From Prunus persica (lineage: Eukaryota > Streptophyta > Magnoliopsida > Rosales > Rosaceae), in NCBI RefSeq assembly GCF_000346465.2, contig NC_034010.1, forward strand, positions 2,064,021 through 2,128,020: a stretch of DNA of 64,000 nt. The letters are read 5' to 3'. Below are positions 1 to 10,607 of this stretch, piece by piece. Both the position numbers and the translations under genes were made by a program. Numbering within the stretch: the first letter of the stretch is position 1; every line of letters starts with the position of its first letter. The notes beneath the pieces are model-generated. The model was not told the DNA's origin, ran no database searches, and saw only the letters and a program-made list of their open reading frames with translations.

Positions 1-330
1 AGCAACTTTCTAAGAATTTGCCTAGTCAATGAGAACAGTCTGAACAAGAACAAAACTAATTTCTTCATCTCTTTGGAGTTCAGCAGAAGACAGACTACAA
101 AATGCCAAAATGTGACCAACTTGTGCAGTAAATTATGAAGTTTCCATCTTGAGGAAGCCCTTATCCTTTAGACTTTCACAACAGTGTCCCTAAGATTTAC
201 TTCCAATGGAAGGAAACTAATTCCCAAGCTTTTTGCTTTTTCCCGCAATACTTGAAACGTGGGTTCAGAAAGACTGCCATCCTCAAATCTGCATGCTGTC
301 AAGGAAAGAAACGAATATTTCCCTTAGAAA
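1..330 (-). pseudogene. Reductase pseudogene, exon 6 and 3' UTR relic
   Basis: This stretch is nearly identical to the 3' end of the intact reductase gene at 21660-21990. The terminal exon lies at about 145-288. Read on the minus strand it begins after a CAG acceptor and encodes the family C-terminus (E-P-T-F-Q-V, then S-F-L-P-L-E-V). Two extra bases near position 180 shift the frame just before the usual E-S-L-K-E-K-G-F ending, so the copy is broken. Bases 1-144 match the 3' UTR of the paralogue. Exons 1-5 are not attached: the sequence changes abruptly to repeat DNA at about 320. It could be the edge of a larger gene beyond the window, but the frameshift makes function unlikely. Confidence 0.8.
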
Positions 331-600
331 TTTGGACACGACCCGATATACGACTCGAAACTCGCATAAGAAATTAGAGGGTTCAACCCTCATGATAAAA
401 AAACAAGTCAATTTCGGGTCAACTCGTTTTGATCCATTTATTAAACGAGTGGGTTTTGAATCAACCCGCTAACCCATTATAATACATGTCTAACCCGTTT
501 ATTAAACAGGTTGTGTCACGGGTCATGTCAACCCGTATCAGACCCATTAACCTGTTTTATTTGTAAACTCTAAAACGCCTAGCCTCATTTGCTCACCAAA
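322..600. repeat. Dispersed repeat rich in GGGTCAACCCG-like words
   Basis: There is no coding potential. The block is full of variants of GGGTCAACCCG, AACGAGTGGG and AACCCGCTAACCC, a word usage common in plant non-autonomous DNA transposons. No clear terminal repeats or target duplication were found, so the superfamily is left open. It separates the exon 6 relic from the following exon 2 relic. Confidence 0.35.
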
Positions 601-702
601 CCAATTCTCTCCTCTCCCAGTATTTTCTATTTCGGCCCTCCCAACTTTACAATTATAGCTCTGTCCTTGTGTGGGTTAGTGAATGAAAATAGTGGAGATG
701 CT

Positions 703-936
703 TGTTGACGTGAGTCTCCTAATTAATCAAGGAGATTTATTTCCTTGATTAATTAAGGAATTTACTTTCCTATTTTTTATATAATTGATAAATCATTGAA
801 CAATTAGAAGATACTTTCCTAGTTCTTTACTATATCTAATTCCTTATAAAGCCCATATGTAAACTCTTATATATACCTCCTTATGGAGAAGAATGAAAAA
901 AACCTAATACATTCAAACCATATTCATATTTTAGCA
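703..936 (+). repeat. 5' LTR of the Copia element
   Basis: This is a 234-bp LTR with TG...CA ends. It contains a TATA-like stretch (TTATATATACCTCC) near 870, typical of an LTR promoter. The matching 3' copy lies at about 2102-2296 and shares the terminal TTCATATTTTAGCA. Confidence 0.9.
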
Positions 937-950
937 TTGTATCAGAGCCA
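937..950 (+). other. Primer-binding site of the Copia element
   Basis: The bases TTGTATCAGAGCCA directly after the 5' LTR match the usual initiator-methionine tRNA primer site of plant LTR elements (TGGTATCAGAGC) with one change near the start. The site is therefore in the expected place. Confidence 0.8.
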
Positions 951-1442
951 GATTCTCTTCTGACCTGTGCTTGCATTCTTCTTGAAATTTAAGTGCTCTC
1001 CTCCCCTCCACTTCAAGGGGGGAGGGGGAGTGAAAATGATATGTTTATTGACGTAGTCCCCTGAAGATACTGAAAATCTCTTTACTCTGACGACCCCTTC
1101 TCTTCAGGGGGAGAGGGGGAGTGAAGATAAGTTGTTTTGTCTCTAAACCCTTATATCAAATTTCTCATATTCAAATCCAAAACCCTAAATCAAATTCCTC
1201 ATATTTTTCCCCAAATCCAAATCCCTCAAATCTAAAGTCCTCAAATCCTCTTATCCAAATCCCTAAACACATACCCTCAAATCTTATACACATACCTCTT
1301 AAATCCAATTCCTACATCAAATTTCTCACATCACCTTCCTCATCTTCTCATATCACATCTTACTTCCGCTGCAATGTCAGGAACCCATACGATTCTCCAT
1401 CTTATAGCAAACTCATAGAAGCATGCGGCCAATCCTGCTGAC

Positions 1443-2116
1443 TTGGCTACCCAAACTCCTCTTCTATCACCACCACCAAAGGTTCTACTTTTTATACGTC
1501 CTCCAAGACCAGATATTGCATATGCTGTGAGTGTGGTTAGTCAGTTTATGTATTCACCCAGTGTTTCTTATAGGAATGCAATTGATCGAATCTTAAGATA
1601 CTTAAAGTCAGCCCTTGGAAAAGGATTAATGTTTTCAAAAAATGGAGATCTTGGAGTTGTTGGATACACAGATGCTGATTGGGCTGGCTCTATTACTGAT
1701 AGACGCTCTACTTCAGGTTACTTTACCTTCGTATGAGGTAATCTAGTCACTTGGCAGAGTATAAAATAAAATAAAATGTGGTTTCTCGGTTTAGTGCAGA
1801 AGTAGAGTATCGAGGAATGGCTCACGAAGTTTTTGAACTACTGTGGATCAGAAGAGTATTGACAGAATTGGATTTCAAGCCAGGAAAGCCAATGGAATTA
1901 CATTGTGATTACAAATCAGCCATTGACATTGCCCATAATCCAGTTCAACATGATCGAACCAAACATGTTGAAGTAGATAGACATTTTATCAAAGAGAAGA
2001 TTGAGAAGAAGATCATCCGCCTACCATTCGTAAAATCAGAAGATCAACTGGCAGATATCTTAAGAAAAGCTGTTTGTGGCAGAGTATTTCATGACTCACT
2101 CTCCTTGATTAATTAA
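1443..2116 (+). pseudogene. Copia pol remnant: RT end and RNase H
   Basis: Two reading frames joined by a frameshift near 1735-1778 encode the end of a Copia polyprotein. The first part has the reverse transcriptase tail R-P-D-I-A-Y-A-V and the start of RNase H (Y-T-D-A-D-W-A-G). The second part has the RNase H/tail words S-A-E-V-E-Y-R, K-H-V-E-V-D-R-H-F and Q-L-A-D-I-L. An in-frame stop and the shift in the middle, plus loss of everything upstream, make it non-functional. It lies directly before the truncated 3' LTR. Confidence 0.9.
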
Positions 2117-2296
2117 GAGATTTACTTTCCTTCTTTTTATATAATTGATAAATCATTGTACAATTAGGAGATACTTTCCTAATTCTTTACTGTATCTAAT
2201 TCCTTATAAAGCCTATATGTAAACTCTTATATATACCTCCTTATGGAGAAGAATAAAAAAAACCTAATACATTCAAACCATATTCATATTTTAGCA

Positions 2297-3946
2297 ATGC
2301 TGTGTGAAAAAACACCTTCACGTCGATCAACTACAGCATCAAAAAATCCCTCTTCTAATAAATCTGCTTTGAACAATTGAAGCCTTTCTTTTGCTCCTTC
2401 TAGTGAGAGTAGGTGTTCTGTTTTCTTTGGATAATCATATAACATAGTAAGGGCAACACTATATTTTACCCTCTTGGATAACTGAATTTATTTATTTTCT
2501 TGGTGTTAGGAAGGTTGGGGCCACCAACTAGTTCTTAGTCTAGTTGAAAACTAAACAATATAGAAAACCCAGAATTTGGAAGTGATCACTATTGAAAGAG
2601 CTATTTAATATATGCTAGAAGTTTTGTTAATGAAAACATAAAAAGAATTGTACGTATTAATTTCAGAGAGACGGTTTGGTGGCCCACTATTAGCAACACC
2701 GATATTGTTCGCAATTTAACTACATACAAAGCCTAATATGTGTGGGGTTTACATGCAGGAATGCATTCCATTTTGATTCTATGAATGGATTCCATTTCTC
2801 CAAAAAAAAAAAAAAAAAAAAAGGGCCTACGAAGTCCAATAGGTGTTCGATTTTATCACAAAATGGCTCAAAGATATTAATAGTGGAACCATTCATTATA
2901 TGTTGGATTTTATTTAGTCATGTTTCCGATGTGGGACTTGTATATATTCTTCAACAGCTTTGTAATAAGAGCTTCACCAGCCATGATGCTATGAAACCAG
3001 ACGCTCCGGTTACACACAGCGCCTTCCTTCCTCTGCTCATCCCCTCTTTTTGTGTCTATTATCTCTAAGCTCAGAATAAGCTTTGGTTCTTGAGTTGGTG
3101 TTTTTTATTTAAAAATGTCAGCGATAGATTAGGGTCTATGGAGTCACCATCAGTCTTCAGCTCAGAATGTTATGGCAGTCACTGTTTATTATTAACATTG
3201 ACCAGAAAAAATAAAATATACTATTAAGTTTATAAGAAACAAGTATAACTATGTTGGCAGTCATGATTTTACAACAAAGGGATCGATCATCCTATTCTCT
3301 TGGCTCAAACACTTCATTTACAATCGACATCTCAAAGTTGGAATGATTCAACAAATCAGTTTTTCCAGGAATTCCAAAATTTTAAAACAAAACGAGTCGA
3401 AATGGATTTCAAAAAGAGATACAAGATATTAACCGGCTACTTGAGTTAGAAGCTTCTAGACAGGAAACTTCTGAAGCACTTATTTAACTGATTCAAAATG
3501 TTTAACTAGGTTTCTTTGAAGACAGTGAAGTAAAACAAATCCAGCTTGAACTTTTTATTTATAGTTATTCTGAAAATTTACACATGATAAACTTGTAAAG
3601 CAAACACTAAAGAGGTGGATGTGCTTTATATGCAGGAACATTGAGCCATATATAAAGATCTAAAAGCAACTTCGGAGCATTTGCCTAACCAACTCAGATG
3701 CTGACTGCAGAATGAAGGCGGGAAGTATTTCTCAAGCAAACACAGAGTAACCACTACATTTGCTTCCAACTTATATATATGCTGCAATTGATGCATGGAC
3801 ACAATCTGATTTCCAGTGCATGAAGTATATCTTGAATGGCCTCAATGACACACTGTATGATGTTTATGCAGCATTCAAGACGGCTAGAGAAGCTTGGAAA
3901 TCTCTTGAGAAAAAATATAAAACTAAAGACGGCAATTCAAATTTTT
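2297..3946. repeat. Segmental duplication, left copy
   Basis: From the end of the Copia element to 3946 the sequence matches 28566-30235 almost throughout. This covers the exon 2 and exon 1 relics, spacer, 3'-UTR-like block and Copia gag fragment. The match also continues leftward at 622-702, up to the Copia insertion. Differences are scattered substitutions, small indels, and a TA run that is short here (about 3771-3780) but long at 30053-30088. The two copies part at 3947. Confidence 0.85.
3041..3755. other. Non-coding spacer with reductase 3'-UTR-like block
   Basis: No gene is present. Bases about 3540-3740 (including TTGAGCCATATATAAAGATCT and GAATTTGCCT-like words) resemble the 3' UTR found downstream of the intact reductase genes, for example 21640-21700 and 30795-30850. 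This suggests that another reductase gene once lay to the right and was deleted, leaving only its 3' flank. Confidence 0.5.
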
Positions 3947-3948
3947 GA
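3756..3948 (+). pseudogene. Copia gag (UBN2-type) fragment
   Basis: A short open stretch encodes Y-I-L-N-G-L-N-D-T-L-Y-D-V-Y followed by A-R-E-A-W-K-S-L-E-K-K-Y-K-T. These are hallmarks of the gag_pre/UBN2 region of plant Copia elements. It is only about 62 residues long and stops at the junction with a pentatricopeptide-repeat gene fragment. The sister copy at 30090-30426 extends further into gag. No LTRs surround it. Confidence 0.7.
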
Positions 3949-3966
3949 AGCCATGGTCTATCATAG

Positions 3967-4350
3967 AGTATCACCGAGTCACATTTCATTTCGGTTGATG
4001 AGTTTAACCCACAGATGGAGCAGCTCCATGCATTGTTGGCTGAATTGTCAACAGAGATGAAGGACAGAGGATATAAGCAGCAAACTAAAGTTGTCCTATA
4101 TGATCTTGATGAGGAAGAGAAGGAACGAATAGTATTAGGCCATAGTGAAAAATTAGCAGTTACATTTGGACTCATAAAAACCAAAAGGGGGGAAACTATT
4201 CGGATTTCTAAGAACTTGAGGTTATGCGAGGATTGTCACTATGTTACAAAGTTCATTTCCAAGTTTGCCGATAGAAAGATTCTGGTTCAAGATGTGAATC
4301 ACTTTCACCATTTCCGTGATGGGGTTTGTTCATGTGGGGATTATTGGTAG
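3967..4350 (+). pseudogene. PPR protein 3' fragment with DYW domain
   Basis: The frame closing at 4350 encodes about 127 residues of the C-terminus of a plant PLS-class pentatricopeptide repeat protein. Visible are H-P-Q-like N-P-Q-M-E-Q, then G-Y, H-S-E-K-L-A-V-T-F-G-L, the zinc-binding L-R-L-C-E-D-C-H, and the ending G-V-C-S-C-G-D-Y-W followed by a stop. The DYW domain is the cytidine-deaminase-like module of organelle RNA editing factors (H-S-E and C-x2-C-H ligands). Here the domain is essentially complete, but no PPR repeats precede it: an in-frame stop lies at 3964-3966 and upstream is Copia gag. Without the repeats it cannot bind a specific RNA, so it is most likely a dead fragment. Expression from a chance promoter cannot be excluded. 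Confidence 0.88.
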
Positions 4351-4865
4351 TTGCAGGCGATTATTCGTTTCTTTCATTATTTTTCCCCTAATAACTAAAG
4401 GAGAGAGGTTTTTGAGGTTATAGAGATCTTAAAGGTGTATACTGTATAATAGGAACACTCTGTTAAAAATTATACATGTTCTTTGAAATCCTCATCAATA
4501 AATGATTTTTCTAATTTTATGTTTCATATGGTGTTTATTGTAATTTTCAAATTTAACCCCGATTGTGGATTAATAAAGAATTTCATTTCATTTCATCGAA
4601 TTCAAGCACGCCATAAGTTATTTGGATAAAATTCATTGAAGAAAAAGTTAATAGAAATTGTTATTATAAAACAGATAATTAAAGATACTTTTGGTTGGTA
4701 CACCAGAGATTGAAAAGTTACTTCATTTTTATTCATTTTCAGTCGAGCTGAAACATTGGGGGCAAATGCAGACAAATATAGAAAGTCCGAACATGAACAA
4801 TAATACTTTCACAATCTCTTTGGATAAACTTGTGTAATGAACAAGTTTGCCTTCAGTTGCATAAT
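4351..4865. other. Spacer: PPR fragment 3' flank, then reductase 3' UTR
   Basis: The left part is the presumed 3' flank of the DYW fragment, with AATAAATGA-like polyadenylation words near 4497. From about 4640 to 4865 it is the 3' UTR of the minus-strand gene 4866-7569. It shares long matches with 8880-9187, the 3' flank of the next paralogue. Confidence 0.5.
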
Positions 4866-7569
4866 TCAAACCTTGAGGAACCCCTTCTCCTTGAGGCTTT
4901 CAACAGTGTCACTAAGACTTACTTCCAGTGGAAGGAAATTAACTCCCAAACTTTTTGCTTTTTCCTGTGATACTTGATATGTGGGTTCAGAAGGATTGGC
5001 CTCCTCATATCTGCCAACAATGAAACAAATAAATCTTTCCTTCCATTGGAAATTTGTCATATTCGAAAAAGAAAATTGCCAATTTGTGGCATTTTGCAAA
5101 TTATAACTTACTTTTCAGGTGGGCACAAAGAGGGATGAAGTTCATGTAAAATCTTCAGAACCTTGGCCATGGGTGTAACATGTCCAACTAAACAATATCT
5201 TCCATTAGCTGAAGGAACCTCAAATGCTTGAACATGAGCTGCAGCAACATCTCTAACATCACTACATGAATAAATAGAACTGTTTACATCTTCAACATCT
5301 GCATAGAAAAGAAACAAACTTGCATCACAAGAATCATCTAACATCAAATGACTAACTTTAAATGTTATTTCGTTACCCGAACCAACATTTCTTTACCTTA
5401 ACGTTCGATAAACATACCTACTACTCTAAGAAAATGTTTTGACACTCAACAATCATTATGCTAGCTGCCTCAACTAAGTTAATTCTGACTCTCCATCATA
5501 GTCTGCTCTAACCAAGCAAAGATTGAAAAAGAAAAATCATATATAGTTGCTGAAGTGTACCGTTTTTGAAGTTGAGAATCATCTCCACGGTGATGTTAAG
5601 GCTTGGTTGTAAGAGTGGACCAATCACAAAGGATGGATTTATGGTAACCAAGTCAATCCCATTTCCTTCAGCAAATTTCCAAGCCGCTTCCTCAGCTAAA
5701 GTTTTTGAAAGAACATACCATTTCTGGACATAGAGAAGAGAAAGAAGTTCGTACTAAACCAAGATAAGATATACTTCCTGCCTTGTTCTATGTTAAGCAT
5801 AACTCAATGCAATGAATCACATGAACAACTGATTTATTTTTTATTTTTTTAATGGCAAAAAACAAAAACAAAAAAAAAACAATTGAGATCGTTTAATGCA
5901 AATAATTGGACATTTTAAGCTCAAGAAGATGGACAAAAACTTGGAAGCTACTTCTGTAGAACAAATGAAGAACAGGGGAGAATAAAAGGAAAGAAGAAAG
6001 ATAGGATAATTATTCATCTCCTACATAATTGGATGCAGATACTTGTAAATGTGACAAATTCAATCTAGTTAATGTCATGTAAAATACAACAAATGCATAT
6101 GAATTTCATGAATAAAAAGTGTAACCTGGAAGAAGATAATAAGCATGGGAACCTACACACTTACCTTAAAATTCTCACAAACAAAAGGATCTGAAAACCA
6201 TGTTTCATCAACCACCACATCAGGGGTCAATGGTCTTCCATTGAATATGACTGCAGCCGTAGAAGATGTTAAAACTACCCTCTTGACGGTAGCGAATTTT
6301 ACGCACGATTTTAGAACATTAAGGGTTCCCTTCACTGCAGGGTCAATTAATTCTGTCTGAGAATGTAGAGAGAAAGAACCGTTTCAGTTTCTGCATAAAA
6401 AAAAGTATGTTGATTCTGCAAAGAGGGAAATGTAATTTGTATCACAAGACATCTAGTCCCTGTAATTTTCAAACGGTTTCTAATTTGGTCAAGTAGCTCA
6501 CATTAGGTTGCAATCAATCACAGTTTCGCTTGTTCATGTTTTTCTAAGGGATTGGACTCGAAATTTGGCATTGTTGTAACCTTAAGGTGATCATCGTTAA
6601 GGGGCTTGTAGGTCAGTGGTTAAGAACATTTACCCTGCGCCTACCCTGCACCTAAGGTCTTATGTTCGATTTCCCCCTTCCCCAATATAGCTTGTATTTT
6701 TTTATTTTAAAAAGGTGATCATTGTTATATTTAAAAATGTCCAATGGCTTGTCCAATCCCTTATCAAGAAGACAAGAGTAGTCAATTAGGTTTGAAGTAT
6801 TTATGAAAGTAAAGGGATGAATGCCAGAACCTGTGGGTCAGTGGATGAAAGTATTACAGGGGATGCTGTATGAAAAACACCCTCACATCCATCAACAACA
6901 GCATCAAAAGATCCTTCTTCTAACAAATCTGCTTTGAACAAATGGAGCCTTTCTTTTGCCCCCTCAAGTGCCAATAAGTGTTCTGTTTTCTTCGGGTCAT
7001 CTGTGGCATATGCATAATTACAAAAGTAATTAGTTCATAAAAAAAGGTCTCACCGTACAAGATTAGTCACTAATTGTATTGTTATGGAATACAGTTAGAG
7101 AGTTAGTTATATGTTAGGGAGATACAACTCTCATTCAATCTAGTTTGACACAATTGTTTTCCTCTTTAATATTCACTCTGTCTTCTCCTCTCTCCTCTCT
7201 CCTCATGGTGTTGGGTCCAAAATCTAGTTTGACATATTTTTAGCACATGATGATAAGGCTGGATCTGAAGAAAAGTGTTATTTCGATATGATCGTGGATG
7301 AGAACAATAATTGAAATCCAGAAATTTCTGTTGATGTCATCAAAACCAAGAAGTTGAAAATGAAAATCTCCAAAGAAAAACCTTTTTTCGGGAGAGAGAA
7401 AAAGGGAGAAGAGATTAAATAGTAGTGGCATATCTATATAAATACACTGACTTGGGTCACGGACGGTTGCTTTGACAATATAAGCTCGTTCCAGTAAGAG
7501 CTTCACCAGCCAGGATGCTATGAAACCAGATGCTCCTGTTACGCACACCACCTTCCTTGTTTCGTTCAT
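4866..7569 (-). CDS. Phenylacetaldehyde / cinnamoyl-CoA reductase-like NADPH reductase, copy 1
   Basis: Six exons (7452-7569, 6831-7000, 6165-6356, 5561-5723, 5112-5298, 4866-5010) join to 324 residues, the usual family length. All introns are GT-AG and phases agree with the paralogues. This is an extended SDR enzyme, probably cytosolic, which uses NADPH to reduce an aldehyde or CoA thioester of phenylpropanoid type. Visible are the Rossmann turn V-T-G-A-S-G-F-I-A near residue 10, the NADP-selecting R-x5-K after the second strand (R-D-P-N-D-P-K), T-S-S, and the catalytic Y-V-L-S-K in K-W-Y-V-L-S-K. The N-W-Y-C-Y-G-K signature of lignin cinnamoyl-CoA reductase is absent, so a reductase of small aldehydes is likelier. 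Small oddities are R-A-Y where paralogues have R-G-Y, and T-S-S-T where they have T-S-S-M. The exact substrate is unknown. Confidence 0.9.
6595..6705 (+). repeat. tRNA-related SINE in intron 2
   Basis: The sequence has an A-box-like start (TAGGTCAGTGGTTAAG), a B-box-like TATGTTCGATTTCCC, and a T-rich tail beginning with CTTGTATTTTTTTATTTT. This is the layout of plant SINEs. It lies in intron 2 of copy 1 and should not disturb splicing. No clear target duplication was identified. Confidence 0.5.
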
Positions 7570-9187
7570 CCTCCTGATCAGAAGAAGCTTTATATTTGGA
7601 AGTTTTCGCTTCAGTTTTTTATGTACTTGAGAACTGAGCTGAATATTTTAGTTCGTGACTGGTGGTTTAGGGAGAGAGGTGAGCTAGCTTTTACTCTTTT
7701 GGGGCCAATAATACACGTCTTTAAAAACTGTGTACATAATTGCAAGTAGTTTTGTATACTTAATGGGGCTTTCGAGGCCACGGCAACTTGAGGTCAAAGT
7801 GGGATGGATGTGGAATCTCACGACCACTTTTTTTTTTTAAGTGCCAATTTTGTGAAGGGATTTGGAGGCTGGTTCTTCGTCGCTGTGGGGTTCCGTCGTT
7901 AAACCCTCTTTGGCCATCATTTTTTGGTTATATACTATTCACTTTAAAACAAAAATAACCGAAAAAAAAAAAAACCTTGAAGTCAAAGTGCATTAAACTT
8001 TTAAAATCAAAAAACGGATTAAGTTTATCCTAGGTACGCAGATTGTAACAAAATTTTAATTGAGATGACAAATCGATTCAAATTTTTAGATGATGAAGTG
8101 CAATAAAGCCTATAATTGAGAGGATTTTTGCTACAGGATTAACCCTTGGCTATATATATTTCTTGGTTTTTCTTTTGTGTGAGGGGTTTTGATAATTATT
8201 TATTCGTCGTGTTGTGGTATTTTAATGTTGAACCCTTAATTATTATTCTCTTGGATGGTTGAGTTGGATTTTTGGGCTTTTCACTTTGTTGAGTTTTTCC
8301 CTTGGCAAGTTGGCAGGCAGCAACTTTAGTTCCGACAAAAAAAAAAAAGGGTTTGGGAATTAATATTTTGAGACCTAGTAAAAATGATTAAATGAGATGG
8401 GATCACTGTAGTTAATGTGGGTAGGTAAGTTTCTCTCTAGGCGTGACAGATGTGTAGAGTTTGTCCCTCTCCTAAATGAGATGGGATCACACTAGTTGGT
8501 GTGGGTAGGTAAGTTTCTCTTTACGCGTGACAGATGTAGAGTTTGATGGGGCCACAAGCTTTATATTATATGATTTTTTTTCTGCATTTTATGCTTATAC
8601 TCCATATATAATAAAGGAGGTGTGAAAAAATGTCTTAACTTGACAAGATATCTTATGTTCGAATTCAATAACATCTTAGTTGTGTGTAATATGAGAAATT
8701 TCATTCTCCTGTAGTTGCTTGTATTAAAAACAATAAAGAAGGTGAAAAGATGCATACTCTGTCGAGATCTATACATGTTATTGTGATTTTCAAACTCTAT
8801 AGTCTTGTTATTATTATTACCGGGGATAATAATAACATACATGATTAATTCATAACACAATCAGGCCATATAAACAAATGAAAAGCTAATAGAAATTGTT
8901 ATTAGAAAACAGAAAAATTAAAGGCACTTTGGTTGGTGTACACCAGAGAAATGAAAAGTTACTTGGTTTGGTTCATTTTCAAACAAGGGTTTCTTCAATT
9001 GAGCTATCAAGAGCTAAAAGCGACTCCTGACCATTCTGGGCAATTGCAGATAGAAGTCTGAGCATGAACAATATTACTTTCACAATCTCTTGGGATAAAT
9101 TTACCAGAAGAAAAAGAAAAATAACACTTGAATTTCCAATACGCGATCAACTTGTGCAAATGAGCAAGTTGCTGTCAGTTGCATAAT
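7570..9187. other. Intergenic region between reductase copies 1 and 2
   Basis: No gene is visible. The right part (about 8880-9187) is the 3' UTR of the next minus-strand gene. The left part includes the presumed promoter of copy 1, which shows no sequence I can name with certainty. A two-unit tandem repeat lies at 8390-8545. Confidence 0.5.
8390..8545. repeat. Two-unit tandem repeat, period 84 bp
   Basis: The words AAATGAGATGGGATCAC and GTGGGTAGGTAAGTTTCTCT occur twice, starting at 8390 and 8474. The two units differ by a few substitutions. Nothing suggests a function. Confidence 0.8.
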
Positions 9188-10607
9188 TCAAACCTTGAGG
9201 AAGCCCTTCTCCTTGAGGCTTTCAATAGTGTCCCTAAGACTTACTTCCACCGGAAGGAAATTAACTCCCAAACTTTTTGCTTTTTCCTGTGATACTTGAT
9301 ATGTGGGTTCTGAAGGATTGCCATCCTCATATCTGCCAACAATGAAGCAAACAAATCTTCCCCTCAGAAATTTGTCAATATTCAGTGCATTTTCATCAGT
9401 GATGTAAAATGCATTTAACTAATAGGAAAACCGGGAATTTGATCTTAAAGCAGTATTGTGAAGATTGAACCACATACTGGAAATTTTTAATATTTTTGGC
9501 CAATTTGTAGCATTTTTAAAATTTCTAACTTACTTTTCAGGTGGAAAAAGAGTGGGATGAAGTTCATGTAAAATCTTGAGAGCCTTGGACATGGGTATAA
9601 CATGTCCAACTAAACAATATCTTCCAGTAGCTGAAGGAACCTCAAATGCTTGAACATGAGCAGAGGCAACATCTCTAACATCAGTAGACAAATAATTTGA
9701 ACGGGTTACATCTGGTATATCTGCATAGAAAAGAAACAAACTTGCATCACAAGAATCGTCTAACGTCGAATAGCTAAGTTCAAATCATCCAACATCACAA
9801 GAAAAGATAAAAGAAAAAGAAAAATATGGTTGGTGGAGTGTACCATTTTTGAGATTCAGAACCATTTCCACAGTGGCATTAAGACTTGGTTGTAAGAGTG
9901 GACCAATCACATAAGATGGATTTATGGTAACCAAGTCAATCCCATTTCCTTTAGCAAATTTCCAAGCAGCCTCCTCAGCTAAAGTTTTTGAAAGAAAATA
10001 CCATTCCTGGACATGGAGAGGAAAGGAAGTTCATACTAAACCAAGATATATTGCCATGACTGAAGCAACAGAAGATGCCAAATAACAAATGATAATGAAT
10101 TTCATGAATAAAAGGTGTAACTTGGAAGAAGATAAGAAGCATGGAAGCCTGCACACTTACCTTCAAATTCTCACAAACAAGAGGATCTGAAAACCATGTT
10201 TCATCAATCACCACATCAGGGGTCAATGGTCTTCCATTGAAAATGACTGCAGCCATAGAAGATGTTAAAACTACCCTCTTGACGGTAGCGAATTTTACGC
10301 ACGATTTTAGAACATTAAGGGTTCCCTTCACTGCAGGGTCAATTAATTCTGCCTGAGATTGTGTAGACAAAAGAACCATTTCAGTTTTGAACTCTATAAG
10401 AAATGAAAGTAAAGGGATGAATGCTATTATATACTACCTGAGGGTTAGTGGCTGAAAATAGAACAGGGGATGCTGTATGAAAAACACCTTCACATCCATC
10501 AACTGCAGCGTCAAAAGATCCTTCTTCTATCAAATCAGCTTGGAACAAATGCAGCCTTTCTTTTGCCCCATCAAGTGCCAGTAAGTGTTCTGTTTTCTTT
10601 GAGTCAT
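9188..10607 (-). CDS. Reductase copy 2, exons 2-6 (gene split by Gypsy insertion)
   Basis: Exons 10438-10607, 10161-10352, 9844-10006, 9534-9720 and 9188-9332 are all open, in phase and bordered by GT-AG. They encode the family protein from [11 protein letters not shown] S-K-K-T-E-H-L to the stop, including T-S-S-M and the catalytic Y-F-L-S-K. They lack only the first 39 residues with the nucleotide-binding turn. The adjacent intron runs into a Gypsy element (11488-17310). The exon 1 beyond it (17331-17448) is dead, and the next exon 1 (20730-20847) is intact and in matching phase. A functional mRNA 9188-20847 with a first intron of about 10.1 kb is therefore possible. Alternatively, this is a recent pseudogene. 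Closest relatives by eye are copy 1 and the stray exon 5 at 25045. Confidence 0.8.

Larger units (their letters stand above)
703..2296 (+). mobile_element. Internally deleted Ty1/Copia LTR retrotransposon
   Basis: The element starts TGTTGACG and ends TTTAGCA. It is flanked by the 5-bp target duplication ATGCT at 698-702 and 2297-2301. The 5' LTR is 703-936. The 3' LTR is recognisable from about 2102 to 2296 and has lost its first part. A primer-binding site with TATCAGAGCCA follows the 5' LTR. Only the C-terminal part of pol remains, so gag, integrase and most of the reverse transcriptase are gone. By eye the two LTRs differ at roughly one position in twenty, so the insertion is moderately old. 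It sits inside exon 2 of a reductase relic, and the uninterrupted target is present at 28540-28580. Confidence 0.92.
671..3040 (-). pseudogene. Reductase pseudogene (exons 2 and 1), split by a Copia element
   Basis: Minus-strand exon 2 remains as two pieces, 671-702 and 2301-2435, separated by the Copia insertion at 703-2296. It still reads the family words P-K-K-T-E-H-L and G-A-K-E-R-L, but an extra A in the G-V-F-H-T-A-S codons shifts the frame. About 50 bases including the splice acceptor are missing upstream, when compared with the sister copy at 28537-28706. Exon 1 remains at about 2955-3040 with the start codon at 3038-3040 and the V-T-G-A-S-G-F nucleotide-binding turn, but its 3' end is deleted. 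Exons 3-6 are absent. It is non-functional and is the duplicated twin of 28537-29414. Confidence 0.85.

Noticed and set aside
233..472. Plus-strand frame of 79 codons
   Set aside because: It lies across the antisense of a reductase exon relic and a repeat; no family features.
6145..6360. Plus-strand frame of 71 codons (also at 10141 and 47894)
   Set aside because: Exact antisense of reductase exon 3. It recurs in every paralogue because the sense codons are conserved.
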